A DNA stretch of 64,000 nucleotides from Aquitalea denitrificans (GTDB taxonomy: Bacteria > Pseudomonadota > Gammaproteobacteria > Burkholderiales > Chromobacteriaceae), in the NCBI RefSeq assembly GCF_009856625.1, contig NZ_CP047241.1:868001-932000 (forward strand), in the 5' to 3' direction. Of the stretch, positions 1 to 8,531 are shown one piece after another. Within the stretch, counting starts at the first letter, position 1. Every line of letters begins with the position of its first letter. The notes beneath the pieces were generated by a model. It worked only from the letters and a program-made list of their open reading frames with translations, was not told the origin of the DNA and did not search any database. The position numbers and the translations under genes were made by a program.

Positions 1-377
1 CACTGGAGGCCATGCTCAAGGTGCACGCCCGGCTGGATGAAGGCGCGCTGGTCGGTATTCTGGCCGACCGTGCCGCGGGGGCGGACCAGTACCTGCAGCG
101 CACGCTGCTGGGCGCGCCGGCGCGCTTTCCCAGCGGGCCGCTGCGCATGGCCGCCATGCTGCGCCGCCCGGTGTACTTCATGGCCGGCATCTATCTGGGT
201 GGCAACCGTTACCGCATCCATTTCGAGCTGCTGGAAGACTTTTCCGCACTTGGGCGGTCACAAAGGGAGGCCGCCATGCAGGCACTGCTGGACAAATATG
301 TGGCCGCACTGGAAAGGCATTGCCTGGCCTATCCGTACAACTGGTTCAATTTTTACGATTTTTGGGATGAAAGCTAG
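1..377 (+). CDS. LpxL/HtrB-type lipid acyltransferase, C-terminal part (5' truncated)
   Basis: The reading frame is open from base 3 and ends with TAG at 375-377, so the gene starts before the window. The visible ~124 residues contain GILADRA, a Pro-rich stretch PARFPSGPLRMA and a C-terminal EALERHCLAYPYNWFNFYDFW-like end (YPYNWFNFYDFW), as in lysophospholipid/lauroyl acyltransferases of the LpxL family. In aryl-polyene loci such enzymes are commonly present, sometimes fused behind a glycosyltransferase domain, and are thought to acylate the lipid carrying the polyene; whether such a fusion exists here cannot be seen. It sits 7 bp upstream of the LolA-like gene, so it probably belongs to the same operon. 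The internal ATG at 12 is not a credible start because conserved sequence precedes it. Confidence 0.75.
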   Translation, partial: LEAMLKVHARLDEGALVGILADRAAGADQYLQRTLLGAPARFPSGPLRMAAMLRRPVYFMAGIYLGGNRYRIHFELLEDFSALGRSQREAAMQALLDKYVAALERHCLAYPYNWFNFYDFWDES

Positions 378-384
378 ACAGACC

Positions 385-966
385 ATGCGTGTATCCATTT
401 TGAGCAAGACCCTGGCCGGACTGCTTCTGCTGCTGGGCAGCACCGCACTGCAGGCCGCTGATTTTTCGCTGGCTGACTTGATGCAGCAACTGGGACAGAA
501 AAAGTCCGGCACCGCCACCTTTGTGGAAAAAAAATACATCGCCATGCTCAAGCAGCCGCTGGAGTCATCCGGCGAACTGGCTTTCACCGCGCCGGACCGG
601 CTGGAAAAGCGCACCCTCAAGCCCAAGGCGGAGGCGGTGCTGCTGGAAGGCAACAAGCTGACGCTGGAGCGCAATGATGGCCGCAAGATGAGCGTCAACC
701 TGGCCGATCGCCCGGAGGTATCGGCCTTTGTCGAAAGCATCCGCGCCACCCTGTCCGGTGACCGCAGCGCGCTGGAACGCTATTACACTCCGGCGCTGTC
801 CGGTGGCAGCGAGCAGTGGCAACTGAGCCTGACACCGCTGCAGCCGCGTATGCAGAAGGTCATCAGCCAGATCCGCATTGCCGGTGCCCGTGCCCAGGTG
901 AAGACCATCGAATTCCTGCAGGCCGATGGTGACCGTTCGGAAATGACCATCACCAGCACCCGATGA
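385..966 (+). CDS. LolA-like periplasmic outer-membrane lipoprotein carrier homologue
   Basis: A 193-residue protein with a clear signal peptide (MRVSILSK then a Leu-rich core and cleavage near LQAADF). The mature part alternates beta-strand-like segments typical of the LolA fold, including SGELAFTAPDRLEKRTLKP. APE and xanthomonadin loci carry such a LolA-like protein beside an MMPL exporter; it is thought to ferry the finished lipid through the periplasm. The start at 385 is chosen because it begins the signal peptide; the longer frame from base 37 merely overlaps the upstream acyltransferase. The stop overlaps the next start by 4 bp (ATGA at 963), indicating translational coupling with the exporter. 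Substrate is inferred from context only. Confidence 0.75.
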   Translation: MRVSILSKTLAGLLLLLGSTALQAADFSLADLMQQLGQKKSGTATFVEKKYIAMLKQPLESSGELAFTAPDRLEKRTLKPKAEAVLLEGNKLTLERNDGRKMSVNLADRPEVSAFVESIRATLSGDRSALERYYTPALSGGSEQWQLSLTPLQPRMQKVISQIRIAGARAQVKTIEFLQADGDRSEMTITSTR

Positions 967-3302
967 AATCAAGACTCTTCAAACCGGCGCTGCTGATCTG
1001 GTTGGTCGCCATGCTGGCCTCGGTACTGGTGATCAGCCAGACCCGCTTCGTGGCTGACCTGTCCGCCTTCATGCCCAAGCTGCCCAGTGCGCGGCAGCAG
1101 ATGCTGATCGACCAGCTGCGCGATGGCGCTATCGCCCGCATCGTGCTGGTGGGGATTGAAGGCAGTGACGAGGCCGAACGTGGCCGGCTGTCGCGGCTGC
1201 TGGTGGACAAGCTGGCGCACAATGCGCGCTTTACTTCGGTGCAGAACGGCGACCGCCAGACCCAGCAGCACGACCAACAGTATTTCTTCAACAACCGTTA
1301 TCTGCTCAGCCCGGCGGTGACGCCGCAGCGCTTCAGTGCCGCCGGCCTGCACGATGCCATCCAGGGCACGCTGGACGCCATGTCCGGCGACGCCGGCCTG
1401 ATCGTCAAGAAAATCCTGCCGCGCGATCCCACTGGCGAAACCCTGCAAATACTGGAGCAGTTCATCGGCGAGAACCAGCCCAGCACCAGCGACGACATCT
1501 GGGTCTCGCGCGATGGCAAGCGTGCAGTGCTGCTGTTGCAGCTGGGCGAATCCGGCCTGAATACCGACGCCCAGGCCGCCGCGCTGGAAGACGTGAAGCA
1601 GGCATTTGCCAGCCTGCCGGCGCGCCATGCCGATACCCGGCTGGTGATGAGCGGCACCAGCGTCATTTCGGTGGCCTCGCGCAACATCATCCAGAGTGAG
1701 GTGGAGCGGCTGGCCACGCTGGGAACCGTGCTGGTGGTGGCGCTGTTGCTGCTGGTCTACCGTTCCTTGCCCTTGCTGCTGCTGGGACTGATTCCGGTAG
1801 TGTCCGGCGCGCTGGTGGGCATTGCCAGCGTCAGCCTGGGTTTTGGTCATGTGCATGGCCTGACACTGGGTTTTGGCACCACGCTGATTGGCGAGGCGGT
1901 GGATTACTCCATCTACCTGTTCATCCAGCGCGCGGGGGGCGGCAATCCCGGCCATTTCTGGCGCACCATCCGCCTGGGGGTGCTGACCTCGGCCACCGGC
2001 TTTGCCGCGCTGATGTGCTCCAGTTTTCCCGGCCTGTCGCAGCTGGGCCTGTATTCCATCAGCGGCCTGCTGGCGGCAGCGCTGGTGACGCGCTATGTCC
2101 TGCCCGGCCTGATGCCGCAGCAACTGAACCTGCGTGATCTGTCCGGCCCCGGCCTGCTGCTGCAGAAGGTGCTGGACAGCCTTACCCGCCTGCGCTGGCT
2201 GCTGCTGGTGGCCATGCTGACAGCGACTGCCGTGCTGGCACTGCATCATCAGGACATCTGGAGCCGCCAGCTCAACGCGCTTAGCTCCACCTCGGCGGCA
2301 CAGAACAAGCTGGATGCCGAACTGCGTGGCGATCTGGGCGGCAATGACATGCGTTATGTGGCCAGCTTCAGCGCGCCGGATCAGGAAAGCGCCTTGCAAC
2401 TGGCCGAGCGCAGCCGCCGGGTATTGCAGCAGCTGAGCCGGCAGAATGTGATCGGCGGCTTCCATACCCCGGATGAACTGCTACCCAGCCTGGCCACCCA
2501 GAAGGCCCGTCAGGCGGCCTTGCCCACTGCGGCGGAAACCGCCAGCCGGCTGACACAGGCCGTGCAAGGCCTGCCGCTGGATGCCGCAGCCTTGCAAGGC
2601 TTTGTCAGCGATGTGGAGCGCAGCCGGCAACAGCCGCTGCTGAGCCGTGACAGCCTGCATGGCAGCGCGGCCAGCGTGTTGCTGGATTCCATGCTTATCC
2701 AGCGCCCCGGCAGTTATCTGGTGCTGATGCCCCTGCGCCCGGCCAGTGGCGAGAACATCGCGCTGGACAAGGTAAGGGCTGCACTGGCTGCACAGCAACT
2801 GGGGCAGGTGACGGTGATCGACCTCTTGGAAGAAACCACCGCCATTTTCGACAGCTATACCCACGAGGCATTGGTGTTTTCCTCGCTGGGCAGCCTGGCC
2901 ATCCTGCTGTTGCTGTGGCTGAGCTGTGGCTGGTTGCAGGCAGTGCGCGTCACCATCCCGCTGGGCTGTGCCGTGTTGTGCACAGTGGCGATTCTGGATG
3001 CTTGCGGCATCCAGCTGACCATCCTGCATCTGGTGGGCCTGCTGCTGGTAGTGGCCATCGGCTCCAACTACGCGCTGTTCTTTGCCAACAAGCAGCAGCT
3101 GGGCAGCGATGACCAGCAGCGCCAGGTAGAGGTATCGCTGGTGGTGGCCAATCTGGCCACAGTCACCAGCTTCGGCCTGCTGGGTAGCTCCAGCGTGCCG
3201 GTGCTGTCCTTCATCGGCAGCACGGTGGCCATTGGCGCGCTGCTGGCGCTGGTGTTTGCCGCCATGATGGCCAGGATGACCCCGCGTGCGCTGCCTCGCT
3301 GA
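963..3302 (+). CDS. MMPL/RND-family lipid exporter
   Basis: A 779-residue inner-membrane protein with an N-terminal helix (residues about 9-26), a large periplasmic loop, a cluster of about five hydrophobic helices around residues 255-400, a second helix near 410-430, a second periplasmic loop and a final helix cluster around 640-775. This two-fold repeated arrangement is that of MMPL/RND exporters. Glycine-rich helices (LGFGHVHGLTLGFG) and the acidic helix GEAVDYSIYLF match the proton-relay helix of the family. It lies between the LolA-like carrier and a small hydrolase, overlapping both, so it probably extrudes the polyene lipid from the inner membrane to the carrier. Direct substrate evidence is absent. 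Confidence 0.85.
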   Translation: MKSRLFKPALLIWLVAMLASVLVISQTRFVADLSAFMPKLPSARQQMLIDQLRDGAIARIVLVGIEGSDEAERGRLSRLLVDKLAHNARFTSVQNGDRQTQQHDQQYFFNNRYLLSPAVTPQRFSAAGLHDAIQGTLDAMSGDAGLIVKKILPRDPTGETLQILEQFIGENQPSTSDDIWVSRDGKRAVLLLQLGESGLNTDAQAAALEDVKQAFASLPARHADTRLVMSGTSVISVASRNIIQSEVERLATLGTVLVVALLLLVYRSLPLLLLGLIPVVSGALVGIASVSLGFGHVHGLTLGFGTTLIGEAVDYSIYLFIQRAGGGNPGHFWRTIRLGVLTSATGFAALMCSSFPGLSQLGLYSISGLLAAALVTRYVLPGLMPQQLNLRDLSGPGLLLQKVLDSLTRLRWLLLVAMLTATAVLALHHQDIWSRQLNALSSTSAAQNKLDAELRGDLGGNDMRYVASFSAPDQESALQLAERSRRVLQQLSRQNVIGGFHTPDELLPSLATQKARQAALPTAAETASRLTQAVQGLPLDAAALQGFVSDVERSRQQPLLSRDSLHGSAASVLLDSMLIQRPGSYLVLMPLRPASGENIALDKVRAALAAQQLGQVTVIDLLEETTAIFDSYTHEALVFSSLGSLAILLLLWLSCGWLQAVRVTIPLGCAVLCTVAILDACGIQLTILHLVGLLLVVAIGSNYALFFANKQQLGSDDQQRQVEVSLVVANLATVTSFGLLGSSSVPVLSFIGSTVAIGALLALVFAAMMARMTPRALPR

Positions 3303-3954
3303 TGCATTCCGTGCCGATAGCCGTGCCGACACACTGTTGGTACTGTTGCCGCCGGCCAAGGCCAGCCTGGAAGACCTGCTGGAGCAGGGCATGGTGGCGG
3401 CCGTGCGCGCGCGCGGTCTGGCGGTGGATATCGTACTGGCGGATGTGGGTTATCAGCAGGTGATGGCCGGAACGGTGGCCGCTAGCCTGCAGCAGGCGGT
3501 GATTGCACCGGCGCGCGCGCAGGGCTACCGTGCCATCTGGCTGGCGGGTATTTCGCTGGGCGCTTTCAATGCCCTGCACCATGCCGCGCTCCATGGCAGC
3601 GAGCTGGCCGGCCTCTGCCTGCTGGCACCTTATCCCGGCACGGCGGACATCCTGCAGGAAATCCGCGCTGCAGGCGGGCCGCGGGCCTGGGCCGCTGCCA
3701 CGGCCAATTTGCAGGATGAGCGCCGCTGGTGGCACTGGCTGGCCACGCAGGCGGACTGCCCGCTGTGGCTGGGTCTGGGTGCGCAGGACCGCTTCCGCGA
3801 TGGTCAGGACATGTTGGCCAGCCTGTTGCCGGCGCAGCGGGTAAACCGGATTGAGGGAGATCACAGCTGGCCGGTATGGCTACAGCTGTGGCAACACTGG
3901 CTGGTGCATGGGCCGCTGGCCGCGCAGCAGTCACCGGGCAAGGAGGACAGATGA
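3286..3954 (+). CDS. small alpha/beta hydrolase in the polyene operon
   Basis: A 222-residue protein read from a GTG at 3286, overlapping the exporter stop by 17 bp; an exact start is uncertain. LVLLPPAKAS resembles the first core strand and oxyanion region, GISLGAF is the nucleophile elbow (G-x-S-x-G), LGAQDRF supplies the likely acidic residue and GDHSWPVW the likely catalytic histidine, so a Ser-Asp-His triad can be drawn. No signal peptide is seen; it should be cytoplasmic. The last 4 bp overlap the deacetylase start. It may act as a thioesterase or esterase releasing or editing the polyene chain; this role is inferred from position, and it could instead hydrolyse a lipid intermediate. 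Confidence 0.65.
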   Translation: MRCLADAFRADSRADTLLVLLPPAKASLEDLLEQGMVAAVRARGLAVDIVLADVGYQQVMAGTVAASLQQAVIAPARAQGYRAIWLAGISLGAFNALHHAALHGSELAGLCLLAPYPGTADILQEIRAAGGPRAWAAATANLQDERRWWHWLATQADCPLWLGLGAQDRFRDGQDMLASLLPAQRVNRIEGDHSWPVWLQLWQHWLVHGPLAAQQSPGKEDR

Positions 3955-4781
3955 AACCACCAAGGCTGTCGCCGTTTCTCTGGCTGTGTGGTGCTTTGCA
4001 TGTGCTGGCCTTGCTGGCACTGCTGTATCGCCCGCATGACTGGCTGGCGCTCTTGTTGTTGCTGGTATTGCTGCATGGCCTGATTGCCGTGGCCGGGCTG
4101 CTGCCGCGCTGCACGCTGCTGGGGCCAAACCTGACCCGGCTGCCGGCGGCGGCCATCCGCCGTGGCGAGGTGGCCATCACCATTGATGATGGCCCGGACC
4201 CGGCGGTGACGCCGGCAGTGCTGGACATCCTGCAACATTACGGTGTGAAGGCCACGTTTTTCTGTATCGGCGAGCGCGCGGCGCAATATCCCGCACTGTG
4301 CCAGCAGGCTGCCCGTGCCGGCCATGCGGTGGAAAACCATGGCCAGCGCCACCGCAAGCAGACTTCACTGTTCGGCCCGGCCGGCTGGCGACGCGAGGTG
4401 GGTGAGGGCCAGGCTACGCTGCAGCGCATTACCGGTCACACACCGCGGTTTTTCCGGCCGATTGCCGGCTTGCGCAATCCCTTTCTCGAACCGGTATTGC
4501 AGCAGCAGGGCGTGTTTCTTGCGAGCTGGACGCGCCGTGGCTATGATACGCGCGTCCGCGACCCCGAGCAGGTGTATGCCCGGCTGGTGCGCAATCTGGC
4601 GGCTGGTGACATCCTGCTGCTGCACGACGGCAATGCCGCCCGTACCGCCGATGGCCAGCCCTTGATCCTGACTGTGCTGCCGCGCCTGCTGCAGGAACTG
4701 TCCCGCCGTCAGTTGCAGGCGGTGACATTGCCGCAGGCCTGCCAGCCCGAGCAGACAGCTGCCCGTGTGGCAGATGCCTGA
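3951..4781 (+). CDS. polysaccharide deacetylase-family (NodB-fold) membrane-anchored protein
   Basis: A 276-residue protein starting at the ATGA overlap with the upstream hydrolase. Two hydrophobic helices (about residues 10-26 and 32-52) precede a NodB domain: ITIDDGPDP holds the catalytic base and metal aspartates, NHGQRH gives the metal-binding H-x3-H, RFFRPIAG resembles motif 3 and LLLHDG the last motif. Metal-site residues look intact, so an active carbohydrate-esterase family 4 type enzyme is plausible. The likely substrate is an N- or O-acylated sugar on the polyene lipid, perhaps made with the glycosyltransferase at 11197. That pairing is inference. A weakly spaced 32-bp gap separates it from the ketosynthase. 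Confidence 0.75.
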   Translation: MKPPRLSPFLWLCGALHVLALLALLYRPHDWLALLLLLVLLHGLIAVAGLLPRCTLLGPNLTRLPAAAIRRGEVAITIDDGPDPAVTPAVLDILQHYGVKATFFCIGERAAQYPALCQQAARAGHAVENHGQRHRKQTSLFGPAGWRREVGEGQATLQRITGHTPRFFRPIAGLRNPFLEPVLQQQGVFLASWTRRGYDTRVRDPEQVYARLVRNLAAGDILLLHDGNAARTADGQPLILTVLPRLLQELSRRQLQAVTLPQACQPEQTAARVADA

Positions 4782-4813
4782 TTTTCCAATTCACGCTGAT
4801 TATTCCGCCGTCT

Positions 4814-6007
4814 ATGCAAGCTCTCAGACTTAGCGCCTACACCCTGACCACCGCCCTGGGCCGTGGGCAGGCCCCTCATCTTGCCGCGCTGCGCGCGCAG
4901 CGGGGTGGCATTGTCAAAAAACGCTGGGAAACGGTGGAGTTTGATGTCTGTGTCGGCGAGGTGGCCGGGCTGGATGAGGTCCGCCTGCCCGCCACGCTGG
5001 CCGACTACGATTGCCGCAACAACCGCCTGGCCCTGCTGGGGCTGCAGCAGGATGGCTTTGCCGCGCAGGTGCAGGCAGCCATTGGCTCTTATGGCACCGA
5101 CCGCATCGGCGTGTTCATGGGTTCCAGCACCTCCGGCATTCTCAGCACGGAAGTGGCTTATCGCCAGCGCGATCCGCACAGTGGTGCGCTGCCGCCGGAT
5201 TTGCACTATCGCGAAACCCACAATGCCTATTCGGTGGCGGACTTTGTGCGCAAGTACTTTGCTCTGTCCGGTCCGGCCATGGTGGTGTCCACCGCTTGTT
5301 CTTCCAGCGCCAAGGTGTTTGGCACGGCGCAGCGCATGCTGGCCGCCGGGCTGATCGACGCGGCCATTGTTGGCGGCGTGGACAGCCTGTGCCTGACCAC
5401 CATCTATGGGTTTTCTTCGTTGCAGCTGGTGTCGTCCCAGCCCTGTCGTCCGTTTGATGCGGCCCGCGATGGCATTTCCATTGGCGAGGGCGCGGCCTAT
5501 GTGTTGCTGGAGCGGGGTGATCTGGCTCGCCCCGGCGACATCATCCTGACTGGCGTGGGGGAAAGCAGCGATGCCTATCACATGTCCTCGCCACACCCGG
5601 AAGGCCGCGGCGCGCACATGGCCATGCAGCAGGCCTTGCAGATGTCCGGCCTGCAGCCGGCCGATATCGGCTACATCAATCTGCACGGGACGGCCACGCC
5701 CAGCAACGATGCGGCCGAAGGCGCGGCAGTGCTGGCGCTGTTTGGCAAAGACACGCCATGCAGCTCCACCAAGGGCCACACCGGGCATACCCTGGGTGCT
5801 GCCGGTGGCATTGAAGCCATTTTCAGTGCGCTGGCTTTGCGTGAAGGGCTGTTGCCCGGCGGTGTCGGTACCAGCCAGACCGACCCGGCCTTGCCGTGCA
5901 ACTACCTGCTGCACAATGTGGAGCAGCCCTTGCAGCATGTGTTGAGTAATTCTTTTGGTTTTGGCGGCAGCAATTGCAGTCTGGTTTTTTCGCGGGTGGA
6001 TGCATGA
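4814..6007 (+). CDS. beta-ketoacyl-ACP synthase (FabF-like) of the polyene system, ApeO-like
   Basis: A 397-residue thiolase-fold ketosynthase with the full Cys-His-His triad: Cys in VSTACSSSAK, His in NLHGTATPSND and His in KGHTGHTLGAAGG, plus the C-terminal NSFGFGGSN glycine loop. It should condense malonyl-ACP with a growing acyl-ACP in the cytoplasm. It is followed by a short ketosynthase-like partner that overlaps it by 4 bp, the arrangement of the KS:chain-length-factor heterodimer described for aryl polyene type II PKS. The first about 60 residues are more divergent than housekeeping FabF. Assignment as the elongating subunit rests on this neighbour; the other ketosynthase at 8528-9784 could share the role. 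Confidence 0.85.
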   Translation: MQALRLSAYTLTTALGRGQAPHLAALRAQRGGIVKKRWETVEFDVCVGEVAGLDEVRLPATLADYDCRNNRLALLGLQQDGFAAQVQAAIGSYGTDRIGVFMGSSTSGILSTEVAYRQRDPHSGALPPDLHYRETHNAYSVADFVRKYFALSGPAMVVSTACSSSAKVFGTAQRMLAAGLIDAAIVGGVDSLCLTTIYGFSSLQLVSSQPCRPFDAARDGISIGEGAAYVLLERGDLARPGDIILTGVGESSDAYHMSSPHPEGRGAHMAMQQALQMSGLQPADIGYINLHGTATPSNDAAEGAAVLALFGKDTPCSSTKGHTGHTLGAAGGIEAIFSALALREGLLPGGVGTSQTDPALPCNYLLHNVEQPLQHVLSNSFGFGGSNCSLVFSRVDA

Positions 6008-6798
6008 GTACAGCAATGATTTATCTGGATGGCTTGAGTGTACTGGGGCCTGGCCTGCCAGACTGGGGCACGGCAGCCGCCTGCCTGCGTGGCGAACGGC
6101 CCTTTGTCGCGGCCGAGCTTGCCTTGCCCGCAGTGCTGGCCCTGCCGGCCACCGAGCGTCGCCGTGTCGGCACGGCAGTAAAACTGGCCATGGCCACCGG
6201 CTTTGCCGCGGTGGCGGATGCCGCTGCTGATGCCGCGCAGCTGGTGAATGTGTTTTCCTCCACCGGCGGTGATTGCGACAACTGCCATAATCTGCTGGAG
6301 GTTTTGGCATCGGACGAGCGGCTGATTTCGCCCACCCGCTTTCATAACTCGGTCCACAACGCGCCGGCCGGCTACTGGGGCATTGCCACCGGCTGCACGG
6401 CGGCCTCCACCAGCCTGTGTGCCTACGACGCCACCTTTGCTGCCGCGCTGATCGAAACCGCCACCCAGGTGCTGGCCAGCGGCCAGGCCGCGGTGCTGGT
6501 TGCCTTCGATACCGCCTACCCGCAGCCGCTGTACAGCCAGCGCCCCATTCCCTATCCGATGGGGGTGGGCATGGTACTGGCACCGCAGCGCACTGCGGCC
6601 AGCAAGGCAGCATTGCAACTGGCCTTTACCCGCGATGCGGCCGATGTGATGGCCGATGCCGGGCTGGAGCAGCTGCGCCGGACAATTCCTGCCGCACGCA
6701 GCCTGCCATTGCTGCAGTTGCTGGCCAGCGGCCAGCCCGGGTGCGTGGTGCTGGAATATCTGGATGACTGCCAGCTGGCGGTGACGGTAAGCGCATGA
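6004..6798 (+). CDS. short ketosynthase-like chain-length-factor subunit (ketoacyl-synt_2 type, ApeC-like)
   Basis: A 264-residue protein, about two-thirds the length of a full ketosynthase, starting in the ATGA overlap with the upstream KS. SPTRFHNSVHNAPAGYWGIA and TGCTAASTSLCAYD match the short ketosynthase N-terminal family found in APE clusters; the C-terminal half of the thiolase fold with both active-site histidines is missing. Such proteins pair with the full KS and probably set chain length rather than catalyse. A cysteine (TGCTAAS) lies near the place of the nucleophile, but no catalytic histidines follow. It overlaps the following dehydratase by 4 bp. Function as partner is inferred from family knowledge and gene coupling. 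Confidence 0.75.
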   Translation: MSTAMIYLDGLSVLGPGLPDWGTAAACLRGERPFVAAELALPAVLALPATERRRVGTAVKLAMATGFAAVADAAADAAQLVNVFSSTGGDCDNCHNLLEVLASDERLISPTRFHNSVHNAPAGYWGIATGCTAASTSLCAYDATFAAALIETATQVLASGQAAVLVAFDTAYPQPLYSQRPIPYPMGVGMVLAPQRTAASKAALQLAFTRDAADVMADAGLEQLRRTIPAARSLPLLQLLASGQPGCVVLEYLDDCQLAVTVSA

Positions 6799-7250
6799 TG
6801 GACCGCCAGGCCATTGCCGCACGCATTCCTCATCAGGGCAGCATGTGTCTGCTTGATACCGTGCTGCGCTGGGACGCAGAGGAAATCCTGTGTCAGACCG
6901 GCAGCCACCTGCTGGAGAATAATCCGCTGCGTGCGGCTGGGCGGTTAGGCGTGGCCAATGCCATCGAATATGCAGCACAGGCCATGGCGGTACATGGTGC
7001 GCTGCTGGCTGGCGATGCCGCTCCGGCGGCTGCTGGTTATCTGGCCAGCGTGCGCGAAACCCGCTGGTATTGCCAGCGATTGGATGAGACCGACGCACCG
7101 CTGCTGGTGCATGCGCTGCGCCTGTCCGGCAATGACATCACCGCCATGTACCGGTTCGAGTTGCATGCCGGCGAGCGCCTGCTGGCCAGTGGTCGGCTAG
7201 GCGTGGTGCTGAATGCCGCCGCGCTGGCTCCCGCTTCCCCATCTTGCTGA
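6795..7250 (+). CDS. hot-dog-fold 3-hydroxyacyl-ACP dehydratase (ApeP-like)
   Basis: A 151-residue single hot-dog-domain protein. ARIPHQGSMCLLDTV carries the conserved P-H-x-G/D motif near the N-terminus seen in APE dehydratases of the ApeP type, and NAIEYAAQAMAVHG forms the central hot-dog helix. In the characterised aryl polyene system two different dehydratases (ApeI and ApeP) form a heterodimer that produces the trans double bonds; here the second candidate is encoded in the opposite arm at 8025-8531. The gene starts inside the end of the chain-length-factor gene (4 bp overlap) and ends 8 bp before the ketoreductase, so co-translation is likely. Catalytic competence alone is uncertain. 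Confidence 0.75.
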   Translation: MMDRQAIAARIPHQGSMCLLDTVLRWDAEEILCQTGSHLLENNPLRAAGRLGVANAIEYAAQAMAVHGALLAGDAAPAAAGYLASVRETRWYCQRLDETDAPLLVHALRLSGNDITAMYRFELHAGERLLASGRLGVVLNAAALAPASPSC

Positions 7251-7258
7251 GAATCCGT

Positions 7259-7978
7259 ATGAAACGAGCCTTGATCACCGGTGGCAGTGGTGCCATCGGT
7301 GCCGCCATCAGCCAGCGACTGGCTGCTGATGGTTTTCACGTCATCATCCACGCCAATAGCAATCTGGCCGCCGCACAGGCGCTGAGTCAGCAACTGGCAG
7401 AGCAGGGTTTCAGCGCCGAGGCCGTGCAGTTTGACGTTGCCGATGCCGCCACCAGCGCTGTCGAACTGGAAAAGATCCTGGAACAAGGCCCGGTACAGGT
7501 GCTGGTGAATAATGCCGGGATTCATGACGATGCGGTGTTCCCGGGCATGCAGGCGGCGCAATGGCACCGGGTGATCGATGTGTCCCTGCACGGTTTCTTC
7601 AATGTCACCCAGCCTTTGACCATGCCGATGATTCGCACCCGCTGGGGACGCATCATCAATATCACTTCGGTGGCGGCGCTGGCCGGCAACCGGGGCCAGA
7701 CCAACTATGCCGCCGCCAAGAGCGCGCTGCATGGTGCCACCAAATCGCTGGCGCTGGAGCTGGCCAGTCGTGGCATTACCGTGAATGCGGTGGCGCCGGG
7801 CATCATTGAATCAGCCATGAGCAAGGACGTGTTTGACAAGGAGATGGTGGCGCAGATGGTGCCGATGAAGCGGGTGGGCAAGCCGGATGAGGTGGCCAGC
7901 CTGGTGGCCTTCCTGGCCTCGGAGCAGGCAGCCTATATTACCGGCCAGGTGATTTCCATCAACGGCGGCATGCTGTAA
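7259..7978 (+). CDS. 3-oxoacyl-ACP reductase (FabG/SDR family, ApeQ-like)
   Basis: A 239-residue short-chain dehydrogenase. The N-terminus has the Rossmann motif TGGSGAIG, then NNAG, and the catalytic Ser-Tyr-Lys (NITSVAALAG, then NYAAAK) is intact; the C-terminus ends with the usual ITGQVISINGGML. It should reduce 3-oxoacyl-ACP with NAD(P)H between condensation and dehydration. ATG 7259 is preferred to the TTG at 7244 because MKRALITGG aligns with the usual FabG start. It closes the forward arm; the next gene converges from the other strand after 46 bp, with no obvious hairpin between them. Confidence 0.88.
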   Translation: MKRALITGGSGAIGAAISQRLAADGFHVIIHANSNLAAAQALSQQLAEQGFSAEAVQFDVADAATSAVELEKILEQGPVQVLVNNAGIHDDAVFPGMQAAQWHRVIDVSLHGFFNVTQPLTMPMIRTRWGRIINITSVAALAGNRGQTNYAAAKSALHGATKSLALELASRGITVNAVAPGIIESAMSKDVFDKEMVAQMVPMKRVGKPDEVASLVAFLASEQAAYITGQVISINGGML

Positions 7979-8024
7979 CAGCCTGCCGGATAGCGGGCGG
8001 CTGCACCGGCCAGGGTCTTGCTGT

Positions 8025-8531
8025 TTACACCGCCGTCGCCGCCGTGCCGCTGCTCAGCAACTGGGTGCGCGGGGCATAGGCCAGTGCGATTTCCAGCTTG
8101 GCCACTTCAACAGCCTCCACCTTTACCACGGCGCTTACCTGCACCAGCAAGGGCGCGACCTGACGGCACTGGATGAAGAACTCCACCGCCGACTCGGGCA
8201 GCACCGGCTGCTTGAACCAGCAATTACGTACGGCAGCCAGTACCCCGATCGAATCCTCCGGCAGGGTTTTTACATACGGGTCGCCAGCCAGCAGGCCGGC
8301 CCCGGCAAACTGTGCCATCGATTCGATCAGCATTACCCCGGGGACAATCGGCAGGCCTGGGAAGTGGCCCTGGATGATGGCATTGTCCTGCGGCCAGCGG
8401 GCGATGCCGTGAAACTGGTGCGGCCCCTCGATACACAGGGTTTCACACACGAAAATGGCACCACGGTGTGGCAGCAGCGCGGCCATGTCGGCACGCTGCA
8501 ACTGCATGGGGTAGTGGTAGGGCTGGCTCAT
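8025..8531 (-). CDS. FabZ-like 3-hydroxyacyl-ACP dehydratase (ApeI-like)
   Basis: A 168-residue hot-dog protein with the FabZ signature: LLPHRGAIFV at the N-terminus, GHFPGLPIVPGVMLIESMAQ in the centre, the His of GHFPG being the usual catalytic residue and the Glu of LIESMAQ its partner. It dehydrates 3-hydroxyacyl-ACP to the enoyl form in the cytoplasm. Its start overlaps the end of the second ketosynthase by 4 bp, so the ACP-KS-dehydratase trio is one transcript running leftwards. The likely partner is the ApeP-like protein at 6795. The C-terminal about 15 residues are low-complexity (SSGTAATAV) and may be disordered. Confidence 0.8.
   Translation of the reverse strand: MSQPYHYPMQLQRADMAALLPHRGAIFVCETLCIEGPHQFHGIARWPQDNAIIQGHFPGLPIVPGVMLIESMAQFAGAGLLAGDPYVKTLPEDSIGVLAAVRNCWFKQPVLPESAVEFFIQCRQVAPLLVQVSAVVKVEAVEVAKLEIALAYAPRTQLLSSGTAATAV

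Noticed and set aside
969..2465. 498-residue reading frame on the minus strand inside the MMPL exporter gene
   Set aside because: It is the mirror of a GC-rich coding frame, rich in Gln/His/Arg with no domain, while the plus strand has a recognisable exporter.
4709..6613. 634-residue minus-strand frame opposite the ketosynthase genes
   Set aside because: Composition is Arg/Pro/Gln-rich and without motifs; the opposite strand encodes conserved KS motifs.
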